Below, in pieces: positions 25,577 through 34,827 of a stretch of DNA of 64,000 nt (within the stretch, counting starts at the first letter, position 1; every line of letters starts with the position of its first letter). A model generated the notes under the pieces. That model was not told the DNA's origin. It searched no databases and saw nothing but the letters and a program-made list of their open reading frames with translations. This stretch comes from Actinomycetota bacterium (GTDB lineage Bacteria > Actinomycetota > Acidimicrobiia > Acidimicrobiales > AC-14): contig VAWU01000032.1 of NCBI GenBank assembly GCA_005888325.1, positions 72,569 to 136,568 of the forward strand, in the 5' to 3' direction. The translations under genes were made by a program, and so were the position numbers.

Positions 25577-26578
25577 TCAGAGCACCTTCGACAGGACACC
25601 CACGGGCATGCGCAGGTCTTCGAGCATCCGCAGGTCCTCGTCGGGCGCGCGCCCGAGGGTCGTGAGGTAGTTGCCGACGATCAGCGCGTTGATCCCCGAC
25701 GTCATGCCCATGGCCTGGAGATCGCGCAGCGTCACCTCGCGCCCCCCGGCGTAGCGCAGGATGACGTCGGGAAGGGCGAGCCGGAAGAGAGCGATCCACC
25801 GGATCGCCTCGAGCGGCTCGACCAGCGTGCGCTCGCCCAACGGCGTGCCCGGCCGCGGGTTGAGGAAGTTCAGCGGCACCTCGGCGGGCTCGACGTCGCG
25901 GAGCTGACCCAACAGCTCGAGGCGTTGGGCATCGGACTCGCCCATGCCGAGCAGCACGCCGCAGCACAGCTCCATGCCGACGTCGCGCACCAACCGGCAC
26001 GTCTCGAAGCGCTCCTGCCAGGTGTGGGTCGTGCAGATGGACCCGAAGAACGATCGGGCCGTCTCGAGGTTGTGGTTGTAGCGGTGGACACCTGCAGTTG
26101 CGAGCGCTACCGCCTGTTCACGGGTGAGTATCCCCGCGCTCACGGCCACGTTGAGCCCGGTGCGGTCGCGCACCACGGGCACGGCATCGAGCAACTGGCG
26201 CATCACCCGCGCGTCGGGACCGCGTATCGCGAGCACGATGCAGAACTCGGACGCGCCCAGACGCGCGGTCTCCTCGGCCGCGCGCGTCAGCTCGTCGGGG
26301 TCGAGGAACGGAGTGGCCTTCACCGGCGACTCGAAGCGCGCCGACTGGCTGCAGAAGTGACAGTCCTCCGGGCAGCCACCGGTCTTGGCCGACAGGATGC
26401 CCTCCACCTCGACCTCGGGCCCGCACCATGCCAACCGCACCTCGTGGGCCAGCGCCGCCAGCGCAGGCACCGACTCGGGCGGGAGCGCCGCCAGCGCGAC
26501 CAGCTCGTCGGGCTCGAGCTGTCGGCGCAGGTCGATCAGGGCGTCAGCGGCCGTGGACAGCAGGGCGCGGGCGTTCAC
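25577..26578 (-). CDS. bioB: Biotin synthase
   Basis: A radical-SAM enzyme that inserts sulfur into dethiobiotin. The [4Fe-4S] motif CPEDCHFC is at residues 69-76. The fold markers YNHNLETA, CCGVLLGMGE and NFLNPRPGTPL agree with BioB. The protein has 333 residues from GTG 26578. The frame stays open further upstream, but that part lies opposite the aldehyde dehydrogenase region and reads as noise. Biotin made here would serve the acyl-CoA carboxylase encoded nearby. It is coupled with bsaP. Confidence 0.96.
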   Translation of the reverse strand: MNARALLSTAADALIDLRRQLEPDELVALAALPPESVPALAALAHEVRLAWCGPEVEVEGILSAKTGGCPEDCHFCSQSARFESPVKATPFLDPDELTRAAEETARLGASEFCIVLAIRGPDARVMRQLLDAVPVVRDRTGLNVAVSAGILTREQAVALATAGVHRYNHNLETARSFFGSICTTHTWQERFETCRLVRDVGMELCCGVLLGMGESDAQRLELLGQLRDVEPAEVPLNFLNPRPGTPLGERTLVEPLEAIRWIALFRLALPDVILRYAGGREVTLRDLQAMGMTSGINALIVGNYLTTLGRAPDEDLRMLEDLRMPVGVLSKVL

Positions 26579-26642
26579 GGCCGCGGACCCTACCGTCCCA
26601 CCCGAACCGGGCGCCTCGGTAGGCACTCGGGCCTCTGCTTCG

Positions 26643-26681
26643 TGTCGTAGAAAGCCGTACTCAGGACGGCTGACTACGACA
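26643..26681. terminator. Long two-part hairpin between aldehyde dehydrogenase and bioB
   Basis: TGTCGTAG pairs with CTACGACA (8 bp). An AA/GA internal mismatch follows, then AGCCGT pairs with ACGGCT (6 bp) around the loop ACTCAGG. It lies 21 bases after the aldehyde dehydrogenase stop and 64 bases before the bioB start, on the same strand. A rho-independent terminator for the dehydrogenase is the simplest reading, though no T-tract follows. A biotin-responsive regulatory hairpin is possible. Confidence 0.5.
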
Positions 26682-26702
26682 AGAAGGCCGGGCGGGCGCC
26701 CG

Positions 26703-28121
26703 TCAGAGCTGCAGCGACTTGGTCTCGAGGAACTCCTCGAGCCCGTAGCGCCCGAGCTCGCGGCCGAGGCCCGACTGCTTGAAGCCCCCGAACGGAGCCA
26801 TGAAGTTGAACCCGCCGCCGTTGATGTCGACCTGGCCGGTGCGCAGGCGACGGGCGATCGCCTTGGCCCGCTCGGGGTCGCCCGACCACACGGCGCCGGC
26901 CAGCCCGTACACCGTGTCGTTGGCGATGCGGACCGCATCGTCGTCGTCGTCGTACAGGAGGATCGAGAGCACGGGACCGAAGATCTCCTCCTGGGCGATC
27001 GTCATGTCGCTGCGCACGTCGGCGAACACGGTCGGGCGCACGTAGTAGCCGGTGTCGAGCCCCTCCGGGGCGTCGACGCCGCCGGTCAACATCTTCGCCC
27101 CCTCGTCGATGCCTTTGCGGATGTAGCCGCGGACCCGGTCGCGCTGCGTGTCGGACACGAGCGGGCCCAGCCTGGCCGTGTCGCCGAAGGGGTCTCCCGG
27201 TGTGAGGCTCTCAGCCGCCCTTACCGCGATCTGGGCGGCTTCATCCTGCTTCACGCGCGGCACGAGCATGCGGGTCCATGCGGTGCAGGTCTGACCCGAG
27301 TTGAGGAACGCGTTGTTCACTCCCGCAGTGACCGCCTGCTCGAGGTCCGCGTCGTCGAGGATGACGTTGGCCGACTTGCCCCCGAGCTCGAGCGCCACCC
27401 GCTTGATGGTCTGCGCCGCGAGCTCCGCGACGCGCTTGCCGGCACGCGTGGACCCGGTGAACGACACCATGTCGACGTCGGGGTGCGAGGCGATGGCCTC
27501 GCCCACCACCGGACCGCGACCCGACACGAGGTTGAAGACGCCCGCCGGCAGCCCGACCTCGTCTGCGATCTCGGCCAGGATGAAGGCGTTGAGGGGCGCC
27601 ACCTCGCTCGGCTTCAGCACCACCGTGCAGCCCGCGGCGAGCGCGGGTGCGACCTTGGCGACGATCTGGTGCAGCGGGTAGTTCCAGGGTGTGATGCAGC
27701 CGACCACGCCGACCGGCTCGCGCACGACCACCGAGTTGTTGACCTGCTCCTCGAACGGGAACTCCTCGAGGATCTGCGCGTAGGAGCCCATCACCGCCGT
27801 AGGCAGGCCCGCCTGGATCAGCTGCGACAGCCGCATCGGCATCCCCACCTCGCCGGCGATGGTGGTCGCGATGTCGGCCATGCGCGCTCCCAGCCCCTCG
27901 GAGAGCCGCTGCAGCAACTTGCCGCGCTCCTCCTTCGCGGTCTGTGACCACGCGGGGAAAGCGTTGCGGGCCGCGACGACGGCCCGATCGACGTCCGCGG
28001 GGATGCCTTCGGGAACGCGGCCCATGACCTCCTCGGTGGAGGCGTTGATGACGTCGATGCTGGCTTTACCGGCCGACTCGACCCAAGCGCCGTCGATGTA
28101 GAGCTTCTCGTAGGTCTGCAT
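26703..28121 (-). CDS. NAD(P)-dependent aldehyde dehydrogenase
   Basis: A 472-residue aldehyde dehydrogenase superfamily member that oxidises aldehydes to acids. The cofactor-binding and catalytic landmarks are present: [29 protein letters not shown], the Glu in LELGGKSAN and the catalytic Cys in NSGQTCTAW, then EEIFGPVL. Substrate is unclear. ATG 28121 gives [15 protein letters not shown], a normal N-terminus. The gene is divergent from the secreted repeat protein and is separated from bioB by a hairpin. Confidence 0.93.
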   Translation of the reverse strand: MQTYEKLYIDGAWVESAGKASIDVINASTEEVMGRVPEGIPADVDRAVVAARNAFPAWSQTAKEERGKLLQRLSEGLGARMADIATTIAGEVGMPMRLSQLIQAGLPTAVMGSYAQILEEFPFEEQVNNSVVVREPVGVVGCITPWNYPLHQIVAKVAPALAAGCTVVLKPSEVAPLNAFILAEIADEVGLPAGVFNLVSGRGPVVGEAIASHPDVDMVSFTGSTRAGKRVAELAAQTIKRVALELGGKSANVILDDADLEQAVTAGVNNAFLNSGQTCTAWTRMLVPRVKQDEAAQIAVRAAESLTPGDPFGDTARLGPLVSDTQRDRVRGYIRKGIDEGAKMLTGGVDAPEGLDTGYYVRPTVFADVRSDMTIAQEEIFGPVLSILLYDDDDDAVRIANDTVYGLAGAVWSGDPERAKAIARRLRTGQVDINGGGFNFMAPFGGFKQSGLGRELGRYGLEEFLETKSLQL

Positions 28122-28242
28122 GGGCCCATTGTCTCCCACACGGGGAACCATCGCAGGCCCCGGAACGTCTACCCGTGCGAGAATGCCTCGCCCGAGGGGC
28201 ACTGCGACCGCGGTCGCCACAACAGAAAAGGGGGGGAGCCGC

Positions 28243-30564
28243 ATGTCCGGCTCGAGCTTCCGTCGTCTTCCGTGCGTCATCGCCGTGGCGATGCTCACCC
28301 TCGTGCTGGGCGCCGCTCCGGCCTCCGCCACCCTCGCCCCGTGGGGCGGACAGCTGAGCTTCCACCCGTCGCTTCCCGCGGCACCGCCGCCGAAGGTGAC
28401 CGCGAGCCCGGCGACGAACCTCCTCGACCGCCAGCTCACACGGGTGCGCGCCGCCGGCTTCAACCCGGGCTCGAACGTGGTCGTGCAGGAGTGCAAGGTG
28501 AAGGTGCCACCGACGAGCGACCCCGCGTTCTGCGACCGCGGCACGTCACAGTTCACGCGCGCCGACTTCACCGGCGCCGTCGACGCGAGCATCCCCGTCC
28601 ACCGTGTGGTCAGGGTGGCCAACGGCCGTGCCGACTGCGTCACTACGCCCAACGGGTGCGAGGCGCGGGTGATGGCGACGGCGTACTACGGCGATCCCGT
28701 CCCGGGTGGCGAGTCGGGTGCCGCGTCGATCGCCTTCGACCCCTCGGTCGCGCCGCCGCCACCCCCCTCGCTCGCCGTCGACCCCACGACCGGCCTGGCC
28801 GACGGCCAGGTCGTGCACGTCACGGGCGCAGGCTTCACTCCGGGCGCCGAGGTGGCGGTCCTCCAATGCCGTGGGGAGGTGGCCAAGACCCGGAGCCCCA
28901 ACGACTGCGACTTCAACACGCTGCGCTTCGTACCCGCCGGCGCCACCGGCGCGTTCGCCACCGACCTGACCGTGCACGCGAGGCTGAGCACGGGCACGGG
29001 TACCGTCGACTGTGTGACCGCGACGCTGAAGTGCGTCGTGAACGCCGCAGCCATCAACGACTTCAACGAGTCGGCCGCCGTCTCCGTGTCCTTCACGGGC
29101 ACGGCGCCTCCCCCGCCCCCGCCGGCCACGGTGGCGGTCGCGCCGAGCACCGGCTTGGTCGACCGCCAGTTCGTGCAGGTGACGGGCTCGGGGTTCCCCG
29201 CCGACAACAGCGTGGAGATCGTCGAGTGCAAGGCCAAGAACCCGCCGTCGGACGACTTTGCGCTGTGCGACTTCTCCGCCTCCACCTACTCGTACGCGGA
29301 CGGCACGGGTCACACCAGCGCGGCCCTCACCGTCAAGCGCGTGATCACGATCAAGCAGGTGCGCGTCGACTGCGCGCTCGCCGCGAGCGGGTGCGAGGTG
29401 CGGGCCATCCCGTACGCGGGTACGCCGGCCCGGGCGCCGATCGCGTTCGACCCGTCACAACCACCACCGCCGGCCCCGACCGTCGTCGCGCTTCCCAACC
29501 AGGCGCTGGTGGACCGCCAGCAGATCGACGTCGACGGTGCGCACTTCACTCCAAACACGCAGGTCGGCGTCATCGAGTGCCGCGGTGACGCCGTCAGCCC
29601 GACCGGAGCGGGCTGCGACTTCTCGACGCTCCGCTACGCGCCGACCGACGGCTCGGGCGCGTTCGCGACGGCGCTCAGCGTACGCCGCGTGCTTCATACG
29701 TCGACGGGCCGGTACGACTGCGCGCTCGAGGCCAAGGGCTGCACCGCCGGCGCCGGGACGCTCTCGAACTACGGGGAGAACGCGTCCGCGCCGCTGACGT
29801 TCGACCCGGCCGTTCCTGCCCAGCGGTCGACGCTGGCCGCGACGCCCGGCACCGGGTTGGTCGACCGTCAGCTCGTGCGCGTCACGGGCACCAAGTGGAC
29901 ACCGCTGACGACGCTGTTCGTCCAACAGTGCAAGGTCAAGGACCCGCCGACGCGCGATCCCCGCTATTGCGACCCGTCGACCACGACCCTCACGCAGGCC
30001 GACATCGGTGGGGGCATCAACGTCACGACGGAGGCCCACCGGACGATCTTCACCGTCAATGGCCGCGTCGACTGCGCGACCACGGCGAACGGCTGTCAGC
30101 TGCGTGCGACCACCGGCTACCCCTACGGTGGGTCGAGCACGGGCGACACCGCCGTCGCCAACCTCGCGTTCGACTCATCCGTGGCGCCACCGGGGCCGCC
30201 GGGGGTCCGGGTGGAGCCCGGGCAGCTCGCCGACCACCAACTGGCCTTCGTGCTGGGGTCGAATCTCCCACCGGGCGCGTACCTCGAGGTCGAGGAATGC
30301 CGCTCCGGCTTCGACGGCAGATGGTGCGACGAGAGCACCGCGCAGTTCGTCCGGACCGACATCGCCGGGGGCTTCGGTATCGCGGTCGGTGTGAAGCGGA
30401 CGCTGGCGACGGAGTCCGGCGCGGTCGACTGTCTCCAGGGCTTCGGTTGCGAGATGCGCGCGTCCCTGCAGAGCACCGCCTTTCCCGGTGGCGGCACCGT
30501 CATCCTGCCCGGTCCGGGCTGGTCGTGGCTCCCATCGGGAACCGCGCTCCCGCCGCCCGGCTAG
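28243..30564 (+). CDS. Secreted protein with six neocarzinostatin-like repeats
   Basis: A 773-residue exported protein. A signal peptide (hydrophobic core [18 protein letters not shown]) is cleaved near residue 30. Six tandem domains of about 105-125 residues follow, starting near residues 51, 176, 295, 412, 529 and 654. Each has P-x-T-x-L-x-D-x-Q-x-V-x-V at its start, then a V-x-x-C strand, CDF or CD, and a V-D-C...GC pair. This is the immunoglobulin-like neocarzinostatin/macromomycin fold. Pro-rich linkers (SVAPPPPPS) separate the domains. Repeats 1 and 5 are most alike and repeats 2 and 4 are most alike. ATG 28243 follows GGGGGGAG. No enediyne genes are nearby, so a surface or binding role is more likely. 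Confidence 0.82.
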   Translation: MSGSSFRRLPCVIAVAMLTLVLGAAPASATLAPWGGQLSFHPSLPAAPPPKVTASPATNLLDRQLTRVRAAGFNPGSNVVVQECKVKVPPTSDPAFCDRGTSQFTRADFTGAVDASIPVHRVVRVANGRADCVTTPNGCEARVMATAYYGDPVPGGESGAASIAFDPSVAPPPPPSLAVDPTTGLADGQVVHVTGAGFTPGAEVAVLQCRGEVAKTRSPNDCDFNTLRFVPAGATGAFATDLTVHARLSTGTGTVDCVTATLKCVVNAAAINDFNESAAVSVSFTGTAPPPPPPATVAVAPSTGLVDRQFVQVTGSGFPADNSVEIVECKAKNPPSDDFALCDFSASTYSYADGTGHTSAALTVKRVITIKQVRVDCALAASGCEVRAIPYAGTPARAPIAFDPSQPPPPAPTVVALPNQALVDRQQIDVDGAHFTPNTQVGVIECRGDAVSPTGAGCDFSTLRYAPTDGSGAFATALSVRRVLHTSTGRYDCALEAKGCTAGAGTLSNYGENASAPLTFDPAVPAQRSTLAATPGTGLVDRQLVRVTGTKWTPLTTLFVQQCKVKDPPTRDPRYCDPSTTTLTQADIGGGINVTTEAHRTIFTVNGRVDCATTANGCQLRATTGYPYGGSSTGDTAVANLAFDSSVAPPGPPGVRVEPGQLADHQLAFVLGSNLPPGAYLEVEECRSGFDGRWCDESTAQFVRTDIAGGFGIAVGVKRTLATESGAVDCLQGFGCEMRASLQSTAFPGGGTVILPGPGWSWLPSGTALPPPG

Positions 30565-30571
30565 TGCCGGG

Positions 30572-31816
30572 CTACCCGCTCGGGGGCAACCGGAGGAACT
30601 CGAAGTGGGCGGGGTCGGGCACGAGCCAGTGCCCTCCCCAGGTGAAGCCCCATCGCGTCATCACGTCGACGAGGCGGGGGTCCTGCGCCGAGACGATCTG
30701 AGTGGGGTTCTTCGCATAGTTGAGGTCGACCGCCGCGCCCCACGCGTGCCGCGACAGGTCGCCGCCCTCGACGATCCGCACCGGGTTCCAACATCCCTCG
30801 AAGGAGGCCACCACGAACGCGAGGTGGCGCCGCTCGAGCTCGCGCATCGCTCCGTCGAGCGCCGGGAGCAGGTCCTTGTGACAGCGCAGCCGGCCGAGGA
30901 TCGGATCGTCGCGGCTGACGAGGTTGGCCCGCTCCCAATCAGGGTCGATCACGATCGTCTTCCCCTCTCCCGGGCGGAAGGCGAATTCGCCGAAGCGCGC
31001 TTTGAGGAAGACCTGCGCGAGCACCGCGTCGCCTTGCCGGAAGAACGGCGTCTCGCCCGGGCCCCGGAAGCGAACGGGCAGCGCGGCCTCCACGGTGCCC
31101 CGGATCGCGACCTCGATGTGCGTGCGGTCGCCGTCGTAGGCCACGAGGAGGTAGCGGGGAGTGGGGAGCTCCGTCGACGCGCCCGTCCGCGTGAACGCCA
31201 CCTCGGCGGCGCCGATCACCGAGTCGTCCACGATGCCCGCCACCGTCACCCGTCGCCCTCCGGCGAGCTCGAGGGTGGCGCCGGCGTGGACGCGTCGCAG
31301 CCGCGCCGAGGTGGTGCCGAGCAGGACCTCGTCGGCGCGCAGGTGCTCGAACACCGGACGCACCGTCGCCGGCACGAACGGGGCGAACGTGGCGGGGTCG
31401 AACGCCATGCCGTCGAGGGGGATCACGAAACCGGGTCGGGGCTGGTCGACGATGCCGCCGCCGGCATCCCACGAGCGCGTCATCGAGACGAGCCCACCGT
31501 TGACGCTGGTCACTCGCTCGACACCGGCCAGCGGGGCGACGCGCGCAGCCATCGTGTCGGGCAGGCGCGTCGGCGTCCACACGAGCAGCACCCGGTCGCG
31601 CGGCTCGGGCACCGGCGCGGCGTGGGTCGGGCCGACCGGCACCGGCGACACCGGGCGCAACGACGACGACGGGGCGCGCTGCGCCCGTTGGGCGGAGGCC
31701 ATGCACGCCGCACCGAGCGCGACGCCGGCGACGCCGGCGATCGCCCTCCACGTCCACCTCCGGAAGCGCCCGCTCCCGTGAGCTGCGCTCCTCGCTGCGC
31801 TGCGATGCTCGCTCAT
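30572..31816 (-). CDS. M15-type D-Ala-D-Ala carboxypeptidase-like exported protein
   Basis: The 414-residue protein has one N-terminal membrane segment (AIAGVAGVALGAACMASA) and a long extracytoplasmic part. The last 90 residues carry the zinc peptidase motif SRHAWGAAVDLNY and DPAHFEF, as in VanY/M15 peptidoglycan peptidases. The middle 240 residues are not recognised. The first 12 residues (MSEHRSAARSAA) are encoded by one copy of the 37-bp repeat. The start lies 4 bases after the 26-codon ORF at 31821-31901, so expression is probably coupled to the upstream sigma/anti-sigma pair. Confidence 0.78.
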   Translation of the reverse strand: MSEHRSAARSAAHGSGRFRRWTWRAIAGVAGVALGAACMASAQRAQRAPSSSLRPVSPVPVGPTHAAPVPEPRDRVLLVWTPTRLPDTMAARVAPLAGVERVTSVNGGLVSMTRSWDAGGGIVDQPRPGFVIPLDGMAFDPATFAPFVPATVRPVFEHLRADEVLLGTTSARLRRVHAGATLELAGGRRVTVAGIVDDSVIGAAEVAFTRTGASTELPTPRYLLVAYDGDRTHIEVAIRGTVEAALPVRFRGPGETPFFRQGDAVLAQVFLKARFGEFAFRPGEGKTIVIDPDWERANLVSRDDPILGRLRCHKDLLPALDGAMRELERRHLAFVVASFEGCWNPVRIVEGGDLSRHAWGAAVDLNYAKNPTQIVSAQDPRLVDVMTRWGFTWGGHWLVPDPAHFEFLRLPPSG

Positions 31817-31901
31817 CGGTTCACCGTCCTCGTTCCTCGGACGCTGCACCGATCTGCCACATGGGACCTGCGCTCCTCGCTTCGCTGCGGTGCTCGGTCA
31901 T
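31780..31901 (-). repeat. 122-bp start-codon repeat cassette, copy A
   Basis: Reading on the minus strand, this is two 37-base units (31865-31901 and 31780-31816) joined by a linker. Each unit begins with ATG and contains AGGAG. Copy B at 45317-45438 has the same length and matches 112 of 122 bases without gaps. The first ATG overlaps the stop of the anti-sigma-like gene. The second ATG is the start of the M15 gene. No terminal inverted repeats or target duplications are apparent. Confidence 0.85.
31821..31901 (-). CDS. 26-residue ORF inside repeat cassette A
   Basis: It reads MTEHRSEARSAG followed by PMWQIGAASEERGR and a TGA stop. The ATG overlaps the stop of the anti-sigma-like gene as ATGA. 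The stop is four bases before the M15 ATG. The equivalent ORF in copy B (45358-45438) has identical length and layout, but seven of its codons differ, all changing the amino acid. So the layout is kept more strictly than the peptide. It may act as a translational relay. Confidence 0.5.
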   Translation of the reverse strand: MTEHRSEARSAGPMWQIGAASEERGR

Positions 31902-33763
31902 GGGCCGCGCAGATGGTCGGAGACGCCGAGCAGCTCGTCGAGCGCCAGGGTGGTGCTGCGCAGGCTGATGACCATGCCCGCCTCCACCCACTCGAGCTCT
32001 CCGGTCGACGGCTGGTAGCGCCCGACCGTGTCGCGCACCTCGACACCGCGCACGTCGGGGTCGAGCGGCGGCACGAGGGTGTCTCCCGGCGCCTCGGTCA
32101 GACGGAACCCGCGGGCGCCGGCGCCGGCGTAGTCGAGCGTGACCACCCGGTCGTCGATGCGCAGACCCGGCGCGCGGAAGCCGTCCAGGCCCGACACCAC
32201 GAGCAGCCCGGGCAGCACGGCCGTCGCGTCGGTGACCGTGCCCGTGCCCGCCGCGGCCCACGCGCCGGAGACGGGCAGTCCGTGCACGCCCAGCGACGCG
32301 GCCACGGCGCGAAGGTCGGTCTCGTCGACGCTTCCTTCCACCACCACGTCGATGCCCTGGCCGTGTAGCGCGACGCGATCACCTCGCTCACCCAGGTACG
32401 CCACGCCGGCCTCGCCGAGTTGCACCGGGCGCACGACGTCGCCCAGGTCGTCGAAGAGCGCACCGTCGGTCGACGCACGCGTGGCACGCACCTTCACCCA
32501 CGACCGCCCGTCGGTCCACGTGCGCACGCCGACGGCGGTCGCGCCCGGTGGCGTGACGATGCCCGACCGGTAAGCGCGCATCCCGGCGGGCACGTGGGAG
32601 GGGACGGGCACGATGGTCGCGGGAACCGATCGCGCGACGAAGCCCGCGTCGCGCGTGGGCGCGTCGTTCGGCGCGGAGGGAAAGCTGTTCGGTGGCAGCC
32701 GGCGGTTCACCGAGACCCCGGACAACGACACCTTCAGCAGCACGCGGCCGGGCGGGTCGCGGTACCCGCGCTCGGCCGCCCAACGGCGGCGCACGGCATC
32801 GGTGGTCGGCCGCACGACGAGCTCGAGCGGCACGAGGTGGTCCTTGTCGAGCCACACCTCCACGTCGTCGCCGGGGTAGAGCTCGCGCCAGTTGCCGACC
32901 GACCGCAGCCCGCTGAGGATCGGTGTCACCTCGGCGACCGTCGTGCGCAAGCCGATCGCCGACCGCCCCGCCACCGTGCCCGTCTGCAGTCGGGTCGTGC
33001 CCGTCGGCACGCTGAAGCTGCGCGCCGGCAGGACCACGTCGAGCGGCGCCGGGCTGTCCTCCGCGAACGGCTCCCGTCGGGTGAGGGCACGCAGGCGCGG
33101 CTGGTTGAGCGAGCACCCCGGCTGGAGCTGCACCGGGCAAGCGCCCGGCCCGTGCGACCACCACCGTCCCTCGGTGATGACGAGGTCGGTGTCGTTGGCG
33201 CGCCAGCGCGACGACGGGTAGCGGGTCTCGTCGGTCATCCGCAGACCGACCGACTCGGGCGCCCGGTAGCGCAGGGTCCCCCGGAACGTGCGCGTCGCTA
33301 CGTCGGGGTGCCAGCCGCGCTCGACGATACGAACGTCGGCGGCGAGCGTCTCCAGGGTGCGTTGGGCCTCCAGCACACGCGCGCCGAGGTCGGCGGCGAC
33401 CACCTCTGCGGGACGGTTCACCGCCACGATGCCGGCGCCGATCAGGGCACCGGCGACGAAGGTCGCAACCAACGGGACCGGCACGAGCCGCCACGCCATT
33501 CGCCGGCGAGACCGACGCGGCCGGTGGGGTCGGCGGGGCGTGTCGGTCGTGGTGGAGATCGCATGCAGCACGCGCGGGGCGACGTCGGGCATCTCCCCGA
33601 CGACCTCGACACGCAGCTGGCGGCGCACGTCTCGCCATACCCGTTCCTGCGCCGCACACCCGGGGCACCCCGCCACATGAGCGCGCAGCGCGGCGGTTTC
33701 GTCGTCGGTCAACGACTCGTCGAGCGCGACGGAGAGCTGGAGACGGACGCGTTCACATCTCAT
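31898..33763 (-). CDS. Anti-sigma-factor-like protein with zf-HC2 and large extracytoplasmic region
   Basis: A 621-residue single-pass protein. The cytoplasmic N-terminus has a zinc-finger anti-sigma motif with C3, H29, C33 and C36 (HVAGCPGC). A membrane segment lies near residues 88-115 (LVPVPLVATFVAGALIGAGIVAV). The outer part begins with TLETLAADVRIVERG and resembles the LolA/RseB-type domain that senses lipoproteins or envelope stress. The last 250 residues are unassigned. ATG 33763 overlaps the sigma gene end by 11 bases, the classic sigma/anti-sigma pairing. The gene likely holds the sigma factor inactive until an envelope signal arrives. Confidence 0.8.
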   Translation of the reverse strand: MRCERVRLQLSVALDESLTDDETAALRAHVAGCPGCAAQERVWRDVRRQLRVEVVGEMPDVAPRVLHAISTTTDTPRRPHRPRRSRRRMAWRLVPVPLVATFVAGALIGAGIVAVNRPAEVVAADLGARVLEAQRTLETLAADVRIVERGWHPDVATRTFRGTLRYRAPESVGLRMTDETRYPSSRWRANDTDLVITEGRWWSHGPGACPVQLQPGCSLNQPRLRALTRREPFAEDSPAPLDVVLPARSFSVPTGTTRLQTGTVAGRSAIGLRTTVAEVTPILSGLRSVGNWRELYPGDDVEVWLDKDHLVPLELVVRPTTDAVRRRWAAERGYRDPPGRVLLKVSLSGVSVNRRLPPNSFPSAPNDAPTRDAGFVARSVPATIVPVPSHVPAGMRAYRSGIVTPPGATAVGVRTWTDGRSWVKVRATRASTDGALFDDLGDVVRPVQLGEAGVAYLGERGDRVALHGQGIDVVVEGSVDETDLRAVAASLGVHGLPVSGAWAAAGTGTVTDATAVLPGLLVVSGLDGFRAPGLRIDDRVVTLDYAGAGARGFRLTEAPGDTLVPPLDPDVRGVEVRDTVGRYQPSTGELEWVEAGMVISLRSTTLALDELLGVSDHLRGP

Positions 33764-34283
33764 CTGCCCGCTCCCCGACCGCCAGCCACGCGGCCATGCG
33801 TTGACGAGCCTGTGCGACCCTGCTCTTGACGGTCCCCTCGGGGACGCCGAGCACCTGCGCCACCTCGCGGTAGCGAAGGCCGAGCACCTCCACGAGCAGC
33901 AGCGACTCGCGCAACCTCACGCTGAGACAGCTGAGCGCGGCGACGATGTCGGCCCCGCTGTCCGCGCCCGCCACCACGCTCGGCGGCGGCACGAGGCGGG
34001 CCAGACGCTCCTGACGGGCCCGGGCCCGGAGCGCATCGACTCCCGCGTTGCGGGCGACCTGGAACACCCACGTCGAGAAGCGCGACCGGTACCGGAAGGT
34101 CTGCAACCGCTGGAACACCCGCAGGAACGTCTCCTGGGTGACGTCCTCGGCCAACGCGGCGTCGCCCAGCAGGTGCCGCAGGAAGCGCCAGACCTGGGCC
34201 TGATAGGCGCGGACCAGCTCCTCGAACGCGACCGGGTCTCCGTCCGCGGCAGCGCGGACGGTGCCCGGATCGGGCTCGTGCAC
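33753..34283 (-). CDS. ECF-type RNA polymerase sigma factor
   Basis: A 176-residue group IV sigma factor. Region 2 reads FEELVRAYQAQVWRFLRHLL to TQETFLRVFQRL, and the DNA-binding region 4 helix is YREVAQVLGVPEGTVKSRV. GTG 34283 is preceded by GGGAGGAG with an 8-base spacer and gives the normal family length; open frame further upstream reads as noise. The downstream overlapping gene encodes its likely anti-sigma factor, and the operon ends with an M15 peptidase, so an envelope-stress regulon is likely. Confidence 0.92.
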   Translation of the reverse strand: MHEPDPGTVRAAADGDPVAFEELVRAYQAQVWRFLRHLLGDAALAEDVTQETFLRVFQRLQTFRYRSRFSTWVFQVARNAGVDALRARARQERLARLVPPPSVVAGADSGADIVAALSCLSVRLRESLLLVEVLGLRYREVAQVLGVPEGTVKSRVAQARQRMAAWLAVGERADEM

Positions 34284-34538
34284 CCGGCTGCTCCTCCCTG
34301 TCGGCGGGTTCGACGGACCCGCTCCGTGTGAGCATCGTGGCCAAACGCGTCTCTGTCCACCGGGATGCGACGACGCGCGCGACGCGAAAGTTCGACTCTG
34401 CAGGCGAGGTCGGGTACGTTGCGTGTGAGCGCGAACGCGAAAGCGACGCGATCGAAGGGCGGGGGGAACGTCGGGTGGCCACGAAGCGATCGACTCAGGC
34501 CGGAGTGACGGCCACGGACGGTCGGTGACGTCACCCGC

Positions 34539-34637
34539 ATGAGGATCCTTGCGTTCATCCTCGCCTGGACCGCGATCTCCGTACCGATCGGCGTGCTCGT
34601 CGGGCGCGCGCTGACCGGGCGGCGGCCGGCCGGCTGA
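34539..34637 (+). CDS. 32-residue putative single-pass membrane peptide
   Basis: MRILAFILAWTAISVPIGV continues with a glycine-bearing LVGRALTG and a basic tail. One hydrophobic helix with a basic C-terminus is typical of tiny actinobacterial membrane proteins. It lies in the gap between the sigma operon (minus) and the crotonase gene (minus) on the plus strand. No clear ribosome-binding site is present. The coding call rests on the clean hydrophobic pattern only. Confidence 0.4.
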   Translation: MRILAFILAWTAISVPIGVLVGRALTGRRPAG

Positions 34638-34679
34638 GGGTCCGGCCGCGCGACGACCCAGGGCGCGACAATGCCGGTT

Positions 34680-34748
34680 GGACGGGGGAAGGCGGCTCGC
34701 CAACCCCTCCGGGCCAACGCCCTTTGGCCGGTTGACCTTTCCCCGTCC
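34680..34748 (+). ncRNA. Candidate structured RNA, three-stem fold
   Basis: A 13-bp closing stem joins 34680-34692 with 34736-34748. On the plus strand every position pairs, one as a G-U wobble (G34688 with U34740). On the minus strand that position would be an A-C mismatch, so the plus strand is favoured. Inside are CAACC (34701-34705) with GGTTG (34730-34734) and a perfect hairpin GGCCAA/TTGGCC (34712-34729, loop CGCCCT). A further CACCC-GTC-GGGTG hairpin lies downstream. It does not match a riboswitch class I know. Confidence 0.35.
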
Positions 34749-34827
34749 GTCATCCCCTTCGACAGAAACACCCGTCGGGTGGAACCAAAGTTTGCGCTCG
34801 CCCCCTACGGGCCCGGCGGCGCGCGCC

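Noticed and set aside
26385-27947. 520-residue plus-strand open frame
   Set aside because: It is antisense to the aldehyde dehydrogenase and bioB genes; its sequence is rich in His and Arg as expected for a shadow frame.
28243-30564. Enediyne antibiotic gene cluster suggested by neocarzinostatin domains
   Set aside because: No polyketide synthase or other enediyne gene lies nearby; the domains alone do not indicate a biosynthetic cluster.
30488-32368. 626-residue plus-strand open frame
   Set aside because: It is antisense to the M15 and anti-sigma-like genes, has no family resemblance and reflects high GC content.
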